This document shows positions 17,462 through 25,724 of a DNA stretch of 41,738 nt, in pieces. The number at the start of each line of letters is the position of its first letter. The first letter of the stretch is position 1. The notes beneath the pieces are model-generated. The model worked only from the letters and a program-made list of their open reading frames with translations, was not told the origin of the DNA and did not search any database. The position numbers and the translations under genes are program-made. The stretch spans positions 3,291 to 45,028 of the forward strand of contig JAFDZE010000017.1 of assembly GCA_018267155.1 (NCBI GenBank), given 5' to 3'. Source of the DNA: Bacteroidota bacterium. Lineage in GTDB: Bacteria > Bacteroidota > Bacteroidia > Flavobacteriales_F > PHOS-HE28.

Positions 17462-18906
17462 GCCGCATCGCCTGTGGCTTGCACCACACGGTCCAGGCAG
17501 CGCTGGATCATCTCCACTGCCTCATCGATGGTCTCCTTCTTTGTTCGGAACGCAAGGATGGCCATGCGGATCACGAAGCGCCCGTTGATCACCGAGGAAC
17601 TCAGGAAGACCGCGCCGTCCTTGTGGATCTCTTCCATCAGCCGCTTGTTCAGATCGTCCGCGCGCGAAGCGAAGGGGTACCAGAAATAGCTGACGGAGAG
17701 GTCGGGTTCGGGTCCTGTGTGGAAACCGAGCGTCCCCAACTTCATCCTGAAATACTGCACCAGCAGGAGTTTCTCCTCCAGGCAGGCCTTGAAAGGCGCG
17801 ATGCCGTGCAATTGCAGCGGCAGCCATACCCTCAGACCGCGGAAGTGTTTGGTCAATTCCGGAGATAGGTTGGCCGGGCTTTTCAGCAACTCCTCGTTGT
17901 GCCCGTCCTGCATGTAGTTCGCCGTGTAGTAGTGGGAATGGAGCACCGCCGCGCTGTCCTTGATCAGCACGGCGCCCACGCCATACGGCAGGAAGAGGCC
18001 CTTGTGCGGATCGATGATCAGTGAATCCGCGCGTTCGATCCCTTTGAACAGGTTTTTTTTCGATGTGAGGATGAAGAAACCGCCGTAAGCGGCGTCCACG
18101 TGGTACCAGAGGCCATGCTTCGCGGCCACATCGGCGATCGCGTCGATCGGATCCACGGTGCCGGTATCCGTGGTGCCGGCGCTGGCCACGACCAGGAAGG
18201 GATGCAGGCCGTCGCTCCGGTCCTGCTCGATCGCGCGGTCCAGTTCAGCCGGTATGATCCGGTGTTCCGCGTCCAGCGGGATGTACCGCAGGATGGCATC
18301 CTCCAGACCGATGATACGCAGGGCCTTCTGGGTGGAGTGATGCACCTGCTCGCTCAGGTACACCACGCTCTTGGGGATGCGCTCGTTCTTCACCTTGTGC
18401 TTGTCCCTGGCGGCGGTGAAGGCGATCAGGGTGGAGATGGAGCCGCCGGACGACAGGCAGCCCACGGCATCATCCGGGAATCCGAAAACCGAGCGCAACC
18501 AGGCGATCACCTCGTTCTCGATGGTGGCCGCACCGGGCGAGGCGAAGTGGACGCTGGCGAAGGGGTTCGTCACCGCCGCGAGCAGGTCGGCCAGGGCCGC
18601 TGTGAATACGCCGCCACCGGGGATGTAGCCCAGGTGCTTGGGCGATGCCGCGTTGATCCCAGTCTCGGCGACTTCAGCGCGGTAGCGGGTCAGCAATTCC
18701 TGCAGGGGGATCTTGTAGCCTTGGATCGAGAGATCCCCGATCGCCTTGGTGCGGAACCCCTTCACGTTGTCCAGCCCGTTGATGAAGGTGTTCGCGAAGG
18801 CCGCGACCTGGTCCATCAGGGCCGTGCGCTCGGCCTCCGGGATGTCAAGCTCCCGGCTGGAGGCACGCAATTCGTTCAGCCTGCCGATAATGTCTTCCTT
18901 TTCCAT
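17458..18906 (-). CDS. PLP-dependent amino-acid decarboxylase (group II)
   Basis: The product has 482 residues, the usual size for group II decarboxylases (glutamate, aromatic amino acid, histidine, tyrosine). It should remove CO2 from an amino acid to give an amine. Visible marks: PGGGVFTAALADLLAA (96-111), HHS stacking histidine (189-191), HVDAAYGG with PLP-binding D271, and the Schiff-base lysine in DPHKGL (K302). The sequence does not fix the substrate. It forms a compact set with the downstream overlapping hydrolase and, 60 bp upstream, an AhpD-like gene. Confidence 0.93.
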   Translation of the reverse strand: MEKEDIIGRLNELRASSRELDIPEAERTALMDQVAAFANTFINGLDNVKGFRTKAIGDLSIQGYKIPLQELLTRYRAEVAETGINAASPKHLGYIPGGGVFTAALADLLAAVTNPFASVHFASPGAATIENEVIAWLRSVFGFPDDAVGCLSSGGSISTLIAFTAARDKHKVKNERIPKSVVYLSEQVHHSTQKALRIIGLEDAILRYIPLDAEHRIIPAELDRAIEQDRSDGLHPFLVVASAGTTDTGTVDPIDAIADVAAKHGLWYHVDAAYGGFFILTSKKNLFKGIERADSLIIDPHKGLFLPYGVGAVLIKDSAAVLHSHYYTANYMQDGHNEELLKSPANLSPELTKHFRGLRVWLPLQLHGIAPFKACLEEKLLLVQYFRMKLGTLGFHTGPEPDLSVSYFWYPFASRADDLNKRLMEEIHKDGAVFLSSSVINGRFVIRMAILAFRTKKETIDEAVEMIQRCLDRVVQATGDAA

Positions 18907-18966
18907 GTATGATGGGTGCGGATCGTGGCCCCCTGTGCGGCTACGACCTGGACGGAATGCACGACG

Positions 18967-19404
18967 CTAATCCAAGGGTGTTCTGCTCGTGATCGCGATC
19001 CGGTTCCAACCATTGATCGCCACGACGGCCATGATCACGGCGGCCATCTCCTTGGCGGTGAGTTGGGCTGCGGCCGCATCGTAGACCTCATCGGGCACGG
19101 GGCTGTCGGCGATCAGCGTCATGGCTTCGGTAAGGGCCAACACCGCTCGTTCCTTCGCCGTGAAGAGGTCGGTCTCGCGCCAGGCATCGAGCAGGAACAG
19201 TCGCTGCGCCGTTTCACCAAGTTTCATGGCATCGCGCACGTGCATGTTGATGCAGTATGCGCAACCGTTGATCTGCGAGGCGCGGGTCTTGACCAGTTCG
19301 TAGAGCCGCTTGTCCAATCCACTTTCAGCGAGGTACTTCTCCAGACCGAGCATCGCCTTGTACGCCTCGGGATCGGCCTGGGCCAGGTTGAATCGACTTT
19401 CCAT
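18967..19404 (-). CDS. AhpD-like / carboxymuconolactone decarboxylase family protein
   Basis: The product is 145 residues from the ATG at 19404 (MESRFNLAQADPEAYKAM). A longer in-frame start at 19434 is less likely because the family begins near here. The signature is NGCAYCINMH (C48, C51, H55), the redox CXXC plus His of AhpD-type proteins, followed by the helical repeat WRETDLFTAKERAVLALTEA. Such proteins act as thiol peroxidase or peroxidase reductants in the cytoplasm. It is the first gene of the likely three-gene set with the decarboxylase and hydrolase. The palindrome array begins 55 bp upstream of its start. Confidence 0.9.
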   Translation of the reverse strand: MESRFNLAQADPEAYKAMLGLEKYLAESGLDKRLYELVKTRASQINGCAYCINMHVRDAMKLGETAQRLFLLDAWRETDLFTAKERAVLALTEAMTLIADSPVPDEVYDAAAAQLTAKEMAAVIMAVVAINGWNRIAITSRTPLD

Positions 19405-19459
19405 GTCCGCGAAGGTATTGGAGTGACACCACAAAGGATCCGCAGAGAGCCACGTACCA

Positions 19460-19499
19460 GGGATCGCACCAAGATCCGGGACGAGTGCTGAGAACAGGA
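19460..19499 (+). repeat. Left copy of the 40-bp direct repeat flanking the palindrome array
   Basis: The 40 bases differ from 20206-20245 at four positions. Both contain CCAAGATCCGGGA and end TGAGAACAGGA. The two copies bracket the palindrome array in the same orientation, so they may be the outer edge of one composite element or two repeats used as array ends. Confidence 0.7.
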
Positions 19500-19504
19500 G
19501 TATG

Positions 19505-20156
19505 GCGCTTCGACGCGCTCAGCGTGACAGTTCATAGGGAACGATAAACAGTGTCAAGTACACTCTTGTCCCCACTGTCACGCTGAGCCAGCCGGAGCGC
19601 TACCACACTCCCCGGCATGATCAATGACTAGCGCACACCACGCATGTTCATGTACGTATCGCGCTTCGACACGCTCAGCGTGACCGTTCATTGGGAACGA
19701 TAAAACAGTGCTCGCGAACATTCTTGTCCCCACTGTCACGCTGAGTATGCCGATGCGCTACCACACTCCACCAATGTCACGCAGAGCGAGCCTGTCTTGA
19801 CGAAGGAAGAACCGAGGCGCTACCACACTCCACCAATGTCACGCTGAGCCTGCCGAAGCGCTACCACACTCCACCTATGTCACGCTGAGCGCGCCGAAGC
19901 GCTACCACACTCCCCGGCATGATCAATGGCAAGCGCACACCAAGCATGTTCATGTAAGTATCGCGCTTCGACACGCTCAGCGTGACAGTTCATAGGGAGC
20001 GATAGAACAGTGCACGAGTACTCTCTTGTCCCCACTGTCACGCTGAGCGCGCCGAAGCGCTACCACACTCCCCGGCATGATCAATGGCAAGCGCACACCA
20101 AGCATGTTCATGTACATATCGCGCTTCGACACACTCAGCGTGACAGTTCAGCAGAG
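19505..20156. repeat. Tandem array of long palindromic repeats
   Basis: Units begin with GCGCTTCGAC at 19505, 19661, 19963 and 20121. The full unit is about 156-158 bp: a left arm of 27 bases, a spacer of about 45 bases with CTTGTCCCC, a right arm complementary to the left, then CTACCACACTCC and a tail with GCATGTTCATGTA. In the unit at 19963-20060 the arms (19963-19989, 20034-20060) differ at only two positions, both readable as G-U pairs on the minus-strand RNA. Between the second and third units lie three shortened right-arm copies. The last unit is cut. No gene fits here. Confidence 0.88.
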
Positions 20157-20205
20157 CGGGCCACCGGACCTGATCGAAGTGCTCGCCCATCAACGCTTGT
20201 GGCAC

Positions 20206-20245
20206 GGGATCACTCCAAGATCCGGGATGAGTGTTGAGAACAGGA
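20206..20245 (+). repeat. Right copy of the 40-bp direct repeat flanking the palindrome array
   Basis: It matches 19460-19499 at 36 of 40 positions and has the same orientation. It lies 42 bp from the end of the FAD oxidoreductase gene. Confidence 0.7.
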
Positions 20246-20287
20246 TAAGTGTTCGATCGGGGAAAGCCCCCGTCCGGCTTCAGCTGA

Positions 20288-21649
20288 TCATGCGCCGGCT
20301 CCCGATCCGCGACGCTTGACGATCGCCCGTGTCCGCGCATTGCTCTCCACATCCTTCTGGTAGTACTTGGCCCACCCATTGTTGAGCGAGAAGACGATCT
20401 GTTTCCCAAGCACGCGTTCGAGCCAGAGCGGCACGAAGAAACCCCGGTCCGGCCGGAAATAATCGTAGTAGTGCTTGTCGGGCTCGTTGCCTCCGTTCAT
20501 CGCGTGCCGAGCGGCGAAATCGCCGCAGAACGTGGCCCACGGCAGTCCCACACAACCCAGGACGAAATGGAGCCATGGCGCACGCTCATCCTTGAGCACC
20601 GTTGGAAGCAGATCCCGCGTGCTATCGATCCGGCCAGGCCAGTATTGTATGAATTCCAGCTCGCGCAGTTGCGGGAATTTCTCCTTGAAACCGGCGATCA
20701 CCCGGTTGATGATCCGGGGTGAGTCCAGGTCGTTCTTCGCGAACGTGCTGAGCATGTCGCCCCCGCCGAGGAGGATCCGGTTGTCGCCCGTCAGCCGGAA
20801 ATAGCTGTACACCAGCGTGGAGTCCCAGCATTGGAAACGGTCGTCCGGGAAGATCGACGCGACCATGCGATCATTCAGGGGCTCGCTGATCGAGAGGAAG
20901 GTCTGCGCATGATACACGTTGTCGGCGAAGCGGGTGAGCGACCGGTCCAGCTTGTCCGCACATACGATGATCTGGTCGGCGGTCACCGAGCCCAGATGGG
21001 TTCTGGCACAATGATCTTCGATGGACAGCACTTCCGAGGCTTCGTGGACCTCGATGCCATTCCCGACCAGGATCTTTTTGACGCCCTGGCAGTAACGCAG
21101 CGCGTTCACCCCGAAGGTCTCCGCATAGCGCACCGCACCGGAATAACCGGTGGAGCCGATGATTTTCGCCAGGGCGGGCGCGTCGTACAACCGCTGGTCG
21201 AAGGCCAATGCGGTCCTTGCCCGCATCTCGTCCTGGATGTCTGCCCATCCACTTTTACCGATCCCGAGGAACAGGCTGTCCTGGCGTTGCAGGTCGCAAT
21301 CGATCCCATGGTCGGTGATGGTGGACCGCATCCTTTCGATCCCCTTGGTGGGCACGCTCCAGAGGTCGCGGGCACCGTGCACACCGAACCGGCGGATGAG
21401 CTGGGACAATTCGAGCTCGCTGTCCGGCGTCAGGAAACCGGCGCTTTTCCCGGATGTGCTCCCGCCGAGGATGTTCCGTTCGAGCACCACCACCTTCAGC
21501 CCTTTACCCACGAAGTGAAGGGCGGCCGAGATCCCCGCCGCTCCCGCACCGACGATCAACACGTCAGCCCGGATGTCTTTCCGCAGCGGGGGTTGGATCG
21601 GTTCCTCAGTTCCGAGCAGGGTCGTGAACCACCAATTCTGAAGGATCAT
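20288..21649 (-). CDS. FAD-dependent oxidoreductase, DAO family
   Basis: The 453-residue product has an N-terminal dinucleotide-binding fold VLIVGAGAAGISAALHF (G34, G36, G39) and E57 at the end of strand 2 to hold the ribose. GGSTSGKSAGFLTPD follows, in the position where many DAO enzymes attach or contact FAD. It resembles the amine-oxidising members (glycine oxidase, gamma-glutamylputrescine oxidoreductase type), which oxidise a C-N bond in the cytoplasm. The substrate is not clear. The C-terminal 70 residues (YYDYFRPDRGFFVPLWLERV) are basic and aromatic and may touch the membrane. It appears to be monocistronic; its 3' end faces the palindrome array. Confidence 0.9.
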   Translation of the reverse strand: MILQNWWFTTLLGTEEPIQPPLRKDIRADVLIVGAGAAGISAALHFVGKGLKVVVLERNILGGSTSGKSAGFLTPDSELELSQLIRRFGVHGARDLWSVPTKGIERMRSTITDHGIDCDLQRQDSLFLGIGKSGWADIQDEMRARTALAFDQRLYDAPALAKIIGSTGYSGAVRYAETFGVNALRYCQGVKKILVGNGIEVHEASEVLSIEDHCARTHLGSVTADQIIVCADKLDRSLTRFADNVYHAQTFLSISEPLNDRMVASIFPDDRFQCWDSTLVYSYFRLTGDNRILLGGGDMLSTFAKNDLDSPRIINRVIAGFKEKFPQLRELEFIQYWPGRIDSTRDLLPTVLKDERAPWLHFVLGCVGLPWATFCGDFAARHAMNGGNEPDKHYYDYFRPDRGFFVPLWLERVLGKQIVFSLNNGWAKYYQKDVESNARTRAIVKRRGSGAGA

Positions 21650-22144
21650 TTTATCATGGTATCAGCGTACGGTCAAGGCGATATGCCGCCCCGAAAATTA
21701 GGCCGCGGCTCCCCGCATCACCGTGGATTCCGGCTTGAACACGGGCCCGGCCACCCCCATGCCCGTTCATGGTGCAGGTCGTTGTCAACCTTTAACACGA
21801 GGGGTCCAGCTTCCGGGTGCCATCCATGCCCCCGAACCATCCCGCCGAACACCTGATCCTTGCCTCCGATCACGGATCCGATGTCCGCACGGCGGTCATC
21901 CCCGGCAGGGGATCTGTTGCACGAGGGCCACGGCACCCGTGTGGTGGTGGCCCGCACGATGGAACAGGCCTTCAAGGAACTTCGTTACCGGACCGCATGA
22001 AACCGCCGCCGGGCAGTCGGGGCGTGCGGGATCCGTCGGATGCGAACGGGCGCTGGTGAGGTTGGCAAGGCCTTTTATATCCACAAATCCGCGCATCGGC
22101 GGATCGTTCACAACTGCTGTCGATCATCAGGTGAAGGTAGCCAC
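21650..22144. other. 495 bp intergenic region holding a broken small gene
   Basis: It lies between two divergent genes. The notable content is a coding-like mini-gene broken by a frameshift (21826-22000, listed separately). The rest includes a CCTTTTATATCC stretch at 22069-22080 that may belong to the promoter of the downstream gene. Nothing else is recognisable. Confidence 0.5.
21826..22000 (+). pseudogene. Frameshifted small gene of about 57 residues
   Basis: From ATG 21826 one frame reads MPPNHPAEHLILASDHGS, then DVRTAVIPGR. The next frame takes over at GGGG (about 21904-21914) and reads DLLHEGHGTRVVVARTM, then EQAFKELRYRTA, to TGA 21998-22000. Both halves have GC-rich third positions like real genes, and each is disrupted where the other begins. 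Removing one G from the run joins them into a clean 57-residue protein. It could be a true pseudogene, a sequencing error in a homopolymer, or programmed frameshifting. I do not recognise the family. Confidence 0.5.
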
Positions 22145-22888
22145 ATGATGTGCAACTTCGCGGCCCGAATGAAATGGCCGCTCCTCCCCTTGTTGGTCCT
22201 GCCCTTGGCGGCTTCGGCCCAATCGATCACCTACGAATGGTTGAACCTGCCCTGCGCCTCGCAGGTGAGTTGCGATACCGGATGTACGGCCTGTAACGCG
22301 TCCCGGAATTCAAGCACATGGTTCACTGGAACGGACGCGGCATGGCTGGGCGTGGACGTATGCCCGCATCCGATCCGGCAAGGGGACAACGCACTATTCG
22401 TCTATGGTTGGCCCACCATCGTTGATGCCGATCACGCGATAATGGTCACCGGCATCGCCTTCAGCCCGGTCCATGTGGACAGTGTGATCATCACGCATCG
22501 CTCAGGTCCGGATGGCCCCCAGCGGATCCTGGTGAGTTCCGGTGTGAACGAAAGCATGTCCGACCAACAGGTTTCCGATCTGGCCGTGCCCGGGGAATTC
22601 GGGACCACGGTGCTGACCGATCTGGGTGATGTGCTGCCTGGCGAAGGCATGGCCTATGGCTTTTTCTCGCTGATGCTGCAACCCTACTTCAGCGAAGGTG
22701 GAGCATGGGAAATTGACGCGCTGCGCATCGTGGGCAGTCCGGCACAATCAACCGGGGTCACCGACCTCACCATGCCGACGAACATGGCGCCCCTGCCCAA
22801 GTTCGACGCGCTCGGCCGGACCATCATCGACCGTCCGGGCCTGCGCTTCTACCTGGACGGCAGTAAGCATGTGACCTTGGGCCGATAA
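22145..22888 (+). CDS. Secreted beta-rich protein with a short T9SS-like tail
   Basis: The product is 247 residues from ATG 22145, chosen for the purine-rich GAAGGTAG a few bases upstream. ATG 22148 and 22169 are alternatives, and all give a signal peptide ending LPLAASAQS. The mature start has a cysteine cluster (CASQVSCDTGCTAC). The body is beta-rich. The C-terminus reads FDALGRTIIDRPGL, then FYLDGSKHVTLGR. This resembles the last third of a T9SS sorting domain but lacks the usual PNP opening, so secretion by T9SS is uncertain. Function is unknown. It ends convergently against the decayed T9SS fragment. Confidence 0.75.
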   Translation: MMCNFAARMKWPLLPLLVLPLAASAQSITYEWLNLPCASQVSCDTGCTACNASRNSSTWFTGTDAAWLGVDVCPHPIRQGDNALFVYGWPTIVDADHAIMVTGIAFSPVHVDSVIITHRSGPDGPQRILVSSGVNESMSDQQVSDLAVPGEFGTTVLTDLGDVLPGEGMAYGFFSLMLQPYFSEGGAWEIDALRIVGSPAQSTGVTDLTMPTNMAPLPKFDALGRTIIDRPGLRFYLDGSKHVTLGR

Positions 22889-22889
22889 G

Positions 22890-23114
22890 GGGCACCGGAA
22901 CCCGATCATTGGCCGCACCGGCAAACCCGATGGAGTTGTTGTGGTTGATGTCGCCACTATACAGGTGGTAGAACGAGCCGGGAGGTGCTTGAGGATCGGT
23001 ACCGAAGACCAACGAAGCGGCCGTTGTGGATCCGGGCGGTACCTTGAGGCGGATGACGCCCAGAACCTGGTTGTTCAAGATGAGTAACGGAGCAAGCGCA
23101 TCGATCAGCGCCAT
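22890..23114 (-). pseudogene. Decayed fragment of a T9SS-type surface protein
   Basis: A 75-residue stretch reads PPGSTTAASLVFGTDPQAP, then FYHLYSGDINHNNSIGFAG, then AANDR. From memory, this is the tail region of flavobacterial surface proteins, where two D-x-N-x-D-like 'NDRDPIL' repeats are followed by a short C-terminal segment. Here only the first repeat is present, the sequence degenerates after NDR, and there is no start, signal peptide or sorting domain. It looks like the remains of a larger gene. The remaining bases of this 370 bp gap (22889-23258) show no other gene. Confidence 0.5.
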
Positions 23115-23258
23115 GCGTCAGGAGCCCTTCGAAGCTGGTGATCCGATCATGCACCGGATCACATGGAATGCGGCACAGCCAAAACCGCGCACCCATTCGC
23201 CCCGGCGCAGGAGAAACCGCGCAACCGGCATCTTCCCTGCACTGCCTACATTTCCACC

Positions 23259-25445
23259 ATGCGGATCGGGGTGCGTTCGGTGATCCTATTGGTGCCCATC
23301 GTGTCAGGCATTGGATCGCGCGGCCAGGAAGTGGTGGTGGAGCCGAAGGACTGGCAGACCGATGCGACCATCATCAATCCGGAAGGACTGTGGGACAAGA
23401 ATGCGAGCGTGGCGGGCCAGGGATCCGAGGTACCCGGTATCGATCTGACAGCGGGCGGCCATGCACGGCACCACCTCGGGGACAGTGCCCAATTCGCCTT
23501 GCGCACCTATGTGGACACGGCGTGGGCTTCGGCCTCCTCCACGAAGGACAGCATCGTTCCAGGCGCCACCGTTCATTGGGTACGTTTCCACCTGGTGGCC
23601 GGTGAGGCCATGAAGGGCCAACCGCTGTTGTTGAACATCCAGGTCAAAGCGGCATTCACCCTGTTCCTCAACGGGGAGCAACTCCTGCACGCGTCGGACA
23701 TGCACAGCAAGCACCCCTGGGGCCGGGCCGATCCCGCACCACGCTGGTCCGTTCCGCTCAAACTGCTTTGTGATGGCGATGATGAAGTGCTGGCCATGCG
23801 TTTGGAGACCTGGCCGGGATCCACGCTGGGCTCCACCGACTTGCAAGCAAGTATCCACGCCTCCGGTAGTGGCTACCATTTGAACAGTATCGTGATGAAC
23901 TACGGCGTGTTCATCGGCATCAACGTGATCATCCTGCTCATGGCCATGCTGATGGGCTGGTCGGAAGGGAGGCGCAGGGTCTGGTTCCTGCTGGCCGCGT
24001 TGTCCTTCGTCTCGGTGCTCGATACCGTTTGCGTGCTGGGCGGGACCATGGGTGCGCTGGGCGCGACAAGAACGACAACCCACTTGCTGGCCTTGCTGCG
24101 GATCATCACGGTGCCCTGGAGCATGTACCTCCTGGTGCTGGTGCTGGCCGAGCTGCACGGCGAATTGTCGCAAAAGCGCAAGAGGCGCTACCGGATCGGG
24201 ATCGCGGCGCTCACACTGGGCGGGTTGATGACCATTGGCCTGGTCCTGTGGATCGTTCCGAATGACACATCCGACTTCGTATTTGATGGTACCGGGTCGC
24301 CGGTGCTGCTGGCATACTTCGTCGTGCTGGCCCTCCTGGCGGTGGTCGGACTGGTAGCCCTCGCCTCCATCGCGGTGACCGAGGTGCGGCTGGGCCTCAA
24401 GCTGTGGCGTTCCAAAGGCTACGAGCGCTGGGTGGGAGCCGGTGCCGTGGTCGCCAGCCTGCTCACCTTGCTGCTCGCCGCGGCCGGTGCGGTATCCGGC
24501 TTGGCCCTGTCGCGTTGGTTGAGCGTGATCGGCGAGTACTGCTCCTTCGTGGCCGTACCGTTGAGCGTGGCGGTCTACCTCTCGATCCGCTCGGCCCATC
24601 ACACGCGCCTGGTCACCCGGCAGCGCGACGAGCTGGACCGGGAGGTGCAGGACCGAACGGCCGAACTACGCTCCGAGAAGGATCGTTCGGATGAGCTCCT
24701 GCACAACATCCTGCCGCACGAGGTCGTCGAAGAGCTCAAGCACACGGGTTCCGCCGCCGCTCGCCACTTCGATCAAGCCACTGTGCTCTTCTCCGATTTC
24801 CGCGGTTTCACACGGATCAGCGAACAACTCACGCCCGAGCAACTTGTCCGCGAGATCGACACCTGCTTCAAGCATTTCGACGGGCTGATGGACAAGTGGC
24901 ACATGGAGAAGATCAAGACGATCGGCGATGCGTACATGGCCGCGGGTGGCCTACCGGACCCCGCCAAAGGGAGCCCGGCCGATGTGGTGCATGCCGCCCT
25001 GGAGATGCAGGATTTCATGGAGGCCCTGTCGGCGGAGCGCAAGGCACAGGGTCTTCCGGTATTCCGGATGCGGGTGGGCATCCACAGCGGCCCGGTGGTG
25101 GCCGGCGTCGTGGGTGTCAAAAAATTCCAGTATGATATCTGGGGCGACACGGTGAACATCGCCAGCCGCATGGAGAGCAGCGGCGAGGAGGGCCGGGTGA
25201 ACATCAGTGCGGCAACGTATGCGCTGGTGAAGGATGCGAAGAAGGTGAATGGTGAATGGTCGAAAGCGAATGGAGGATCCAGTCATTCTCCAACCCCAAT
25301 TCTCCATTCGCCCGCAACGGCCCATTCACCATTCGCCCACTCCCATTCACCTGCATTCGTATTCACCCCACGCGGAAAAGTGCAGGCCAAGGGCAAGGGG
25401 GAGCTGGACATGTATTTCGTTCGCCGTAGCCTCGGCGAAGGCTGA
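23259..25445 (+). CDS. 7TM sensor adenylate cyclase (class III) with an in-frame palindrome insertion
   Basis: The product is 728 residues from ATG 23259, which opens a signal peptide (MRIGVRSVILLVPIVSGIGS). An extracytoplasmic beta domain (about 25-205) is followed by about seven membrane helices (212-445), a coiled coil (450-480) and the class III catalytic domain (about 500-660). Metal aspartates are D513 (FSDFRGFT) and D557 (IGDAYM). The base-selecting pair K553 and D626 indicates ATP rather than GTP, and N633/R637 lie in VNIASRM. It should make cAMP. After VKDA a 39-residue His/Ser/Pro-rich insert (661-699) interrupts the expected end FTPRGKVQAKGKGELDMYFV. The last residues RRSLGEG appear to come from another repeat. 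Confidence 0.93.
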   Translation: MRIGVRSVILLVPIVSGIGSRGQEVVVEPKDWQTDATIINPEGLWDKNASVAGQGSEVPGIDLTAGGHARHHLGDSAQFALRTYVDTAWASASSTKDSIVPGATVHWVRFHLVAGEAMKGQPLLLNIQVKAAFTLFLNGEQLLHASDMHSKHPWGRADPAPRWSVPLKLLCDGDDEVLAMRLETWPGSTLGSTDLQASIHASGSGYHLNSIVMNYGVFIGINVIILLMAMLMGWSEGRRRVWFLLAALSFVSVLDTVCVLGGTMGALGATRTTTHLLALLRIITVPWSMYLLVLVLAELHGELSQKRKRRYRIGIAALTLGGLMTIGLVLWIVPNDTSDFVFDGTGSPVLLAYFVVLALLAVVGLVALASIAVTEVRLGLKLWRSKGYERWVGAGAVVASLLTLLLAAAGAVSGLALSRWLSVIGEYCSFVAVPLSVAVYLSIRSAHHTRLVTRQRDELDREVQDRTAELRSEKDRSDELLHNILPHEVVEELKHTGSAAARHFDQATVLFSDFRGFTRISEQLTPEQLVREIDTCFKHFDGLMDKWHMEKIKTIGDAYMAAGGLPDPAKGSPADVVHAALEMQDFMEALSAERKAQGLPVFRMRVGIHSGPVVAGVVGVKKFQYDIWGDTVNIASRMESSGEEGRVNISAATYALVKDAKKVNGEWSKANGGSSHSPTPILHSPATAHSPFAHSHSPAFVFTPRGKVQAKGKGELDMYFVRRSLGEG
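25239..25355. repeat. Palindromic element inserted in frame in the cyclase gene
   Basis: The 117 bases (39 codons) contain nested perfect inverted repeats: GAATGGTGAATGG (25247-25259) with CCATTCACCATTC (25322-25334), and GCGAATGGAG (25266-25275) with CTCCATTCGC (25302-25311). The length is a multiple of three and the frame has no stop. Its edges coincide with the point where the catalytic domain ends and its conserved last strand begins. The arms resemble those of the obgE-junction palindrome (GARTGGYGARTGG). Confidence 0.85.
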
Positions 25446-25720
25446 CCTCGTTCGCCAAAGTGCGGAATGCGCATAGACGAGCTTCGTTGGCCGTAGCACC
25501 ACCCTGCTCCCCACCCCTGATCACGCTGAGCCAGCCGACTGCGCCTTTGCGTAGCCGCTACGGCGAAGCGAGGAGCGCTTCCCAACCCTCCCCTTGTCAC
25601 GTTGAGCCTGCCGTAGCCCTTTCCTACTCTCCACCCCTTGTCACTCCGAGCCTACCGAGGAGCTTCCCTACCCTCCCCTTGTCACGTTGAGCCAGCTCCC
25701 TTGATCCGATCTTTGAACAA
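25446..25720 (+). repeat. Degenerate repeat cluster downstream of the cyclase gene
   Basis: At least four short units share the pattern (C-rich) CCCCTTGTCACGTTGAGCC(T/A)GCCG: near 25521, 25596, 25640 and 25681. The core matches the right arm of the array at 19.5-20.15 kb (GTCACGCTGAGC). A separate inverted pair is seen in GTAGCCGCTACGGC near 25552. No left arms are intact, so the units look like solo or decayed copies. The 324 bp gap holds no gene. Confidence 0.7.
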
Positions 25721-25724
25721 CGAA

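Noticed and set aside
20010-20237. Short plus-strand frame inside the palindrome array
   Set aside because: It is made entirely of repeat sequence, and its ending (KIRDEC) recurs at 19491 from the flanking repeat.
19460-20245. Possible CRISPR array
   Set aside because: Units are about 157 bp, internally palindromic, and the 'spacers' are themselves conserved; there are no cas genes.
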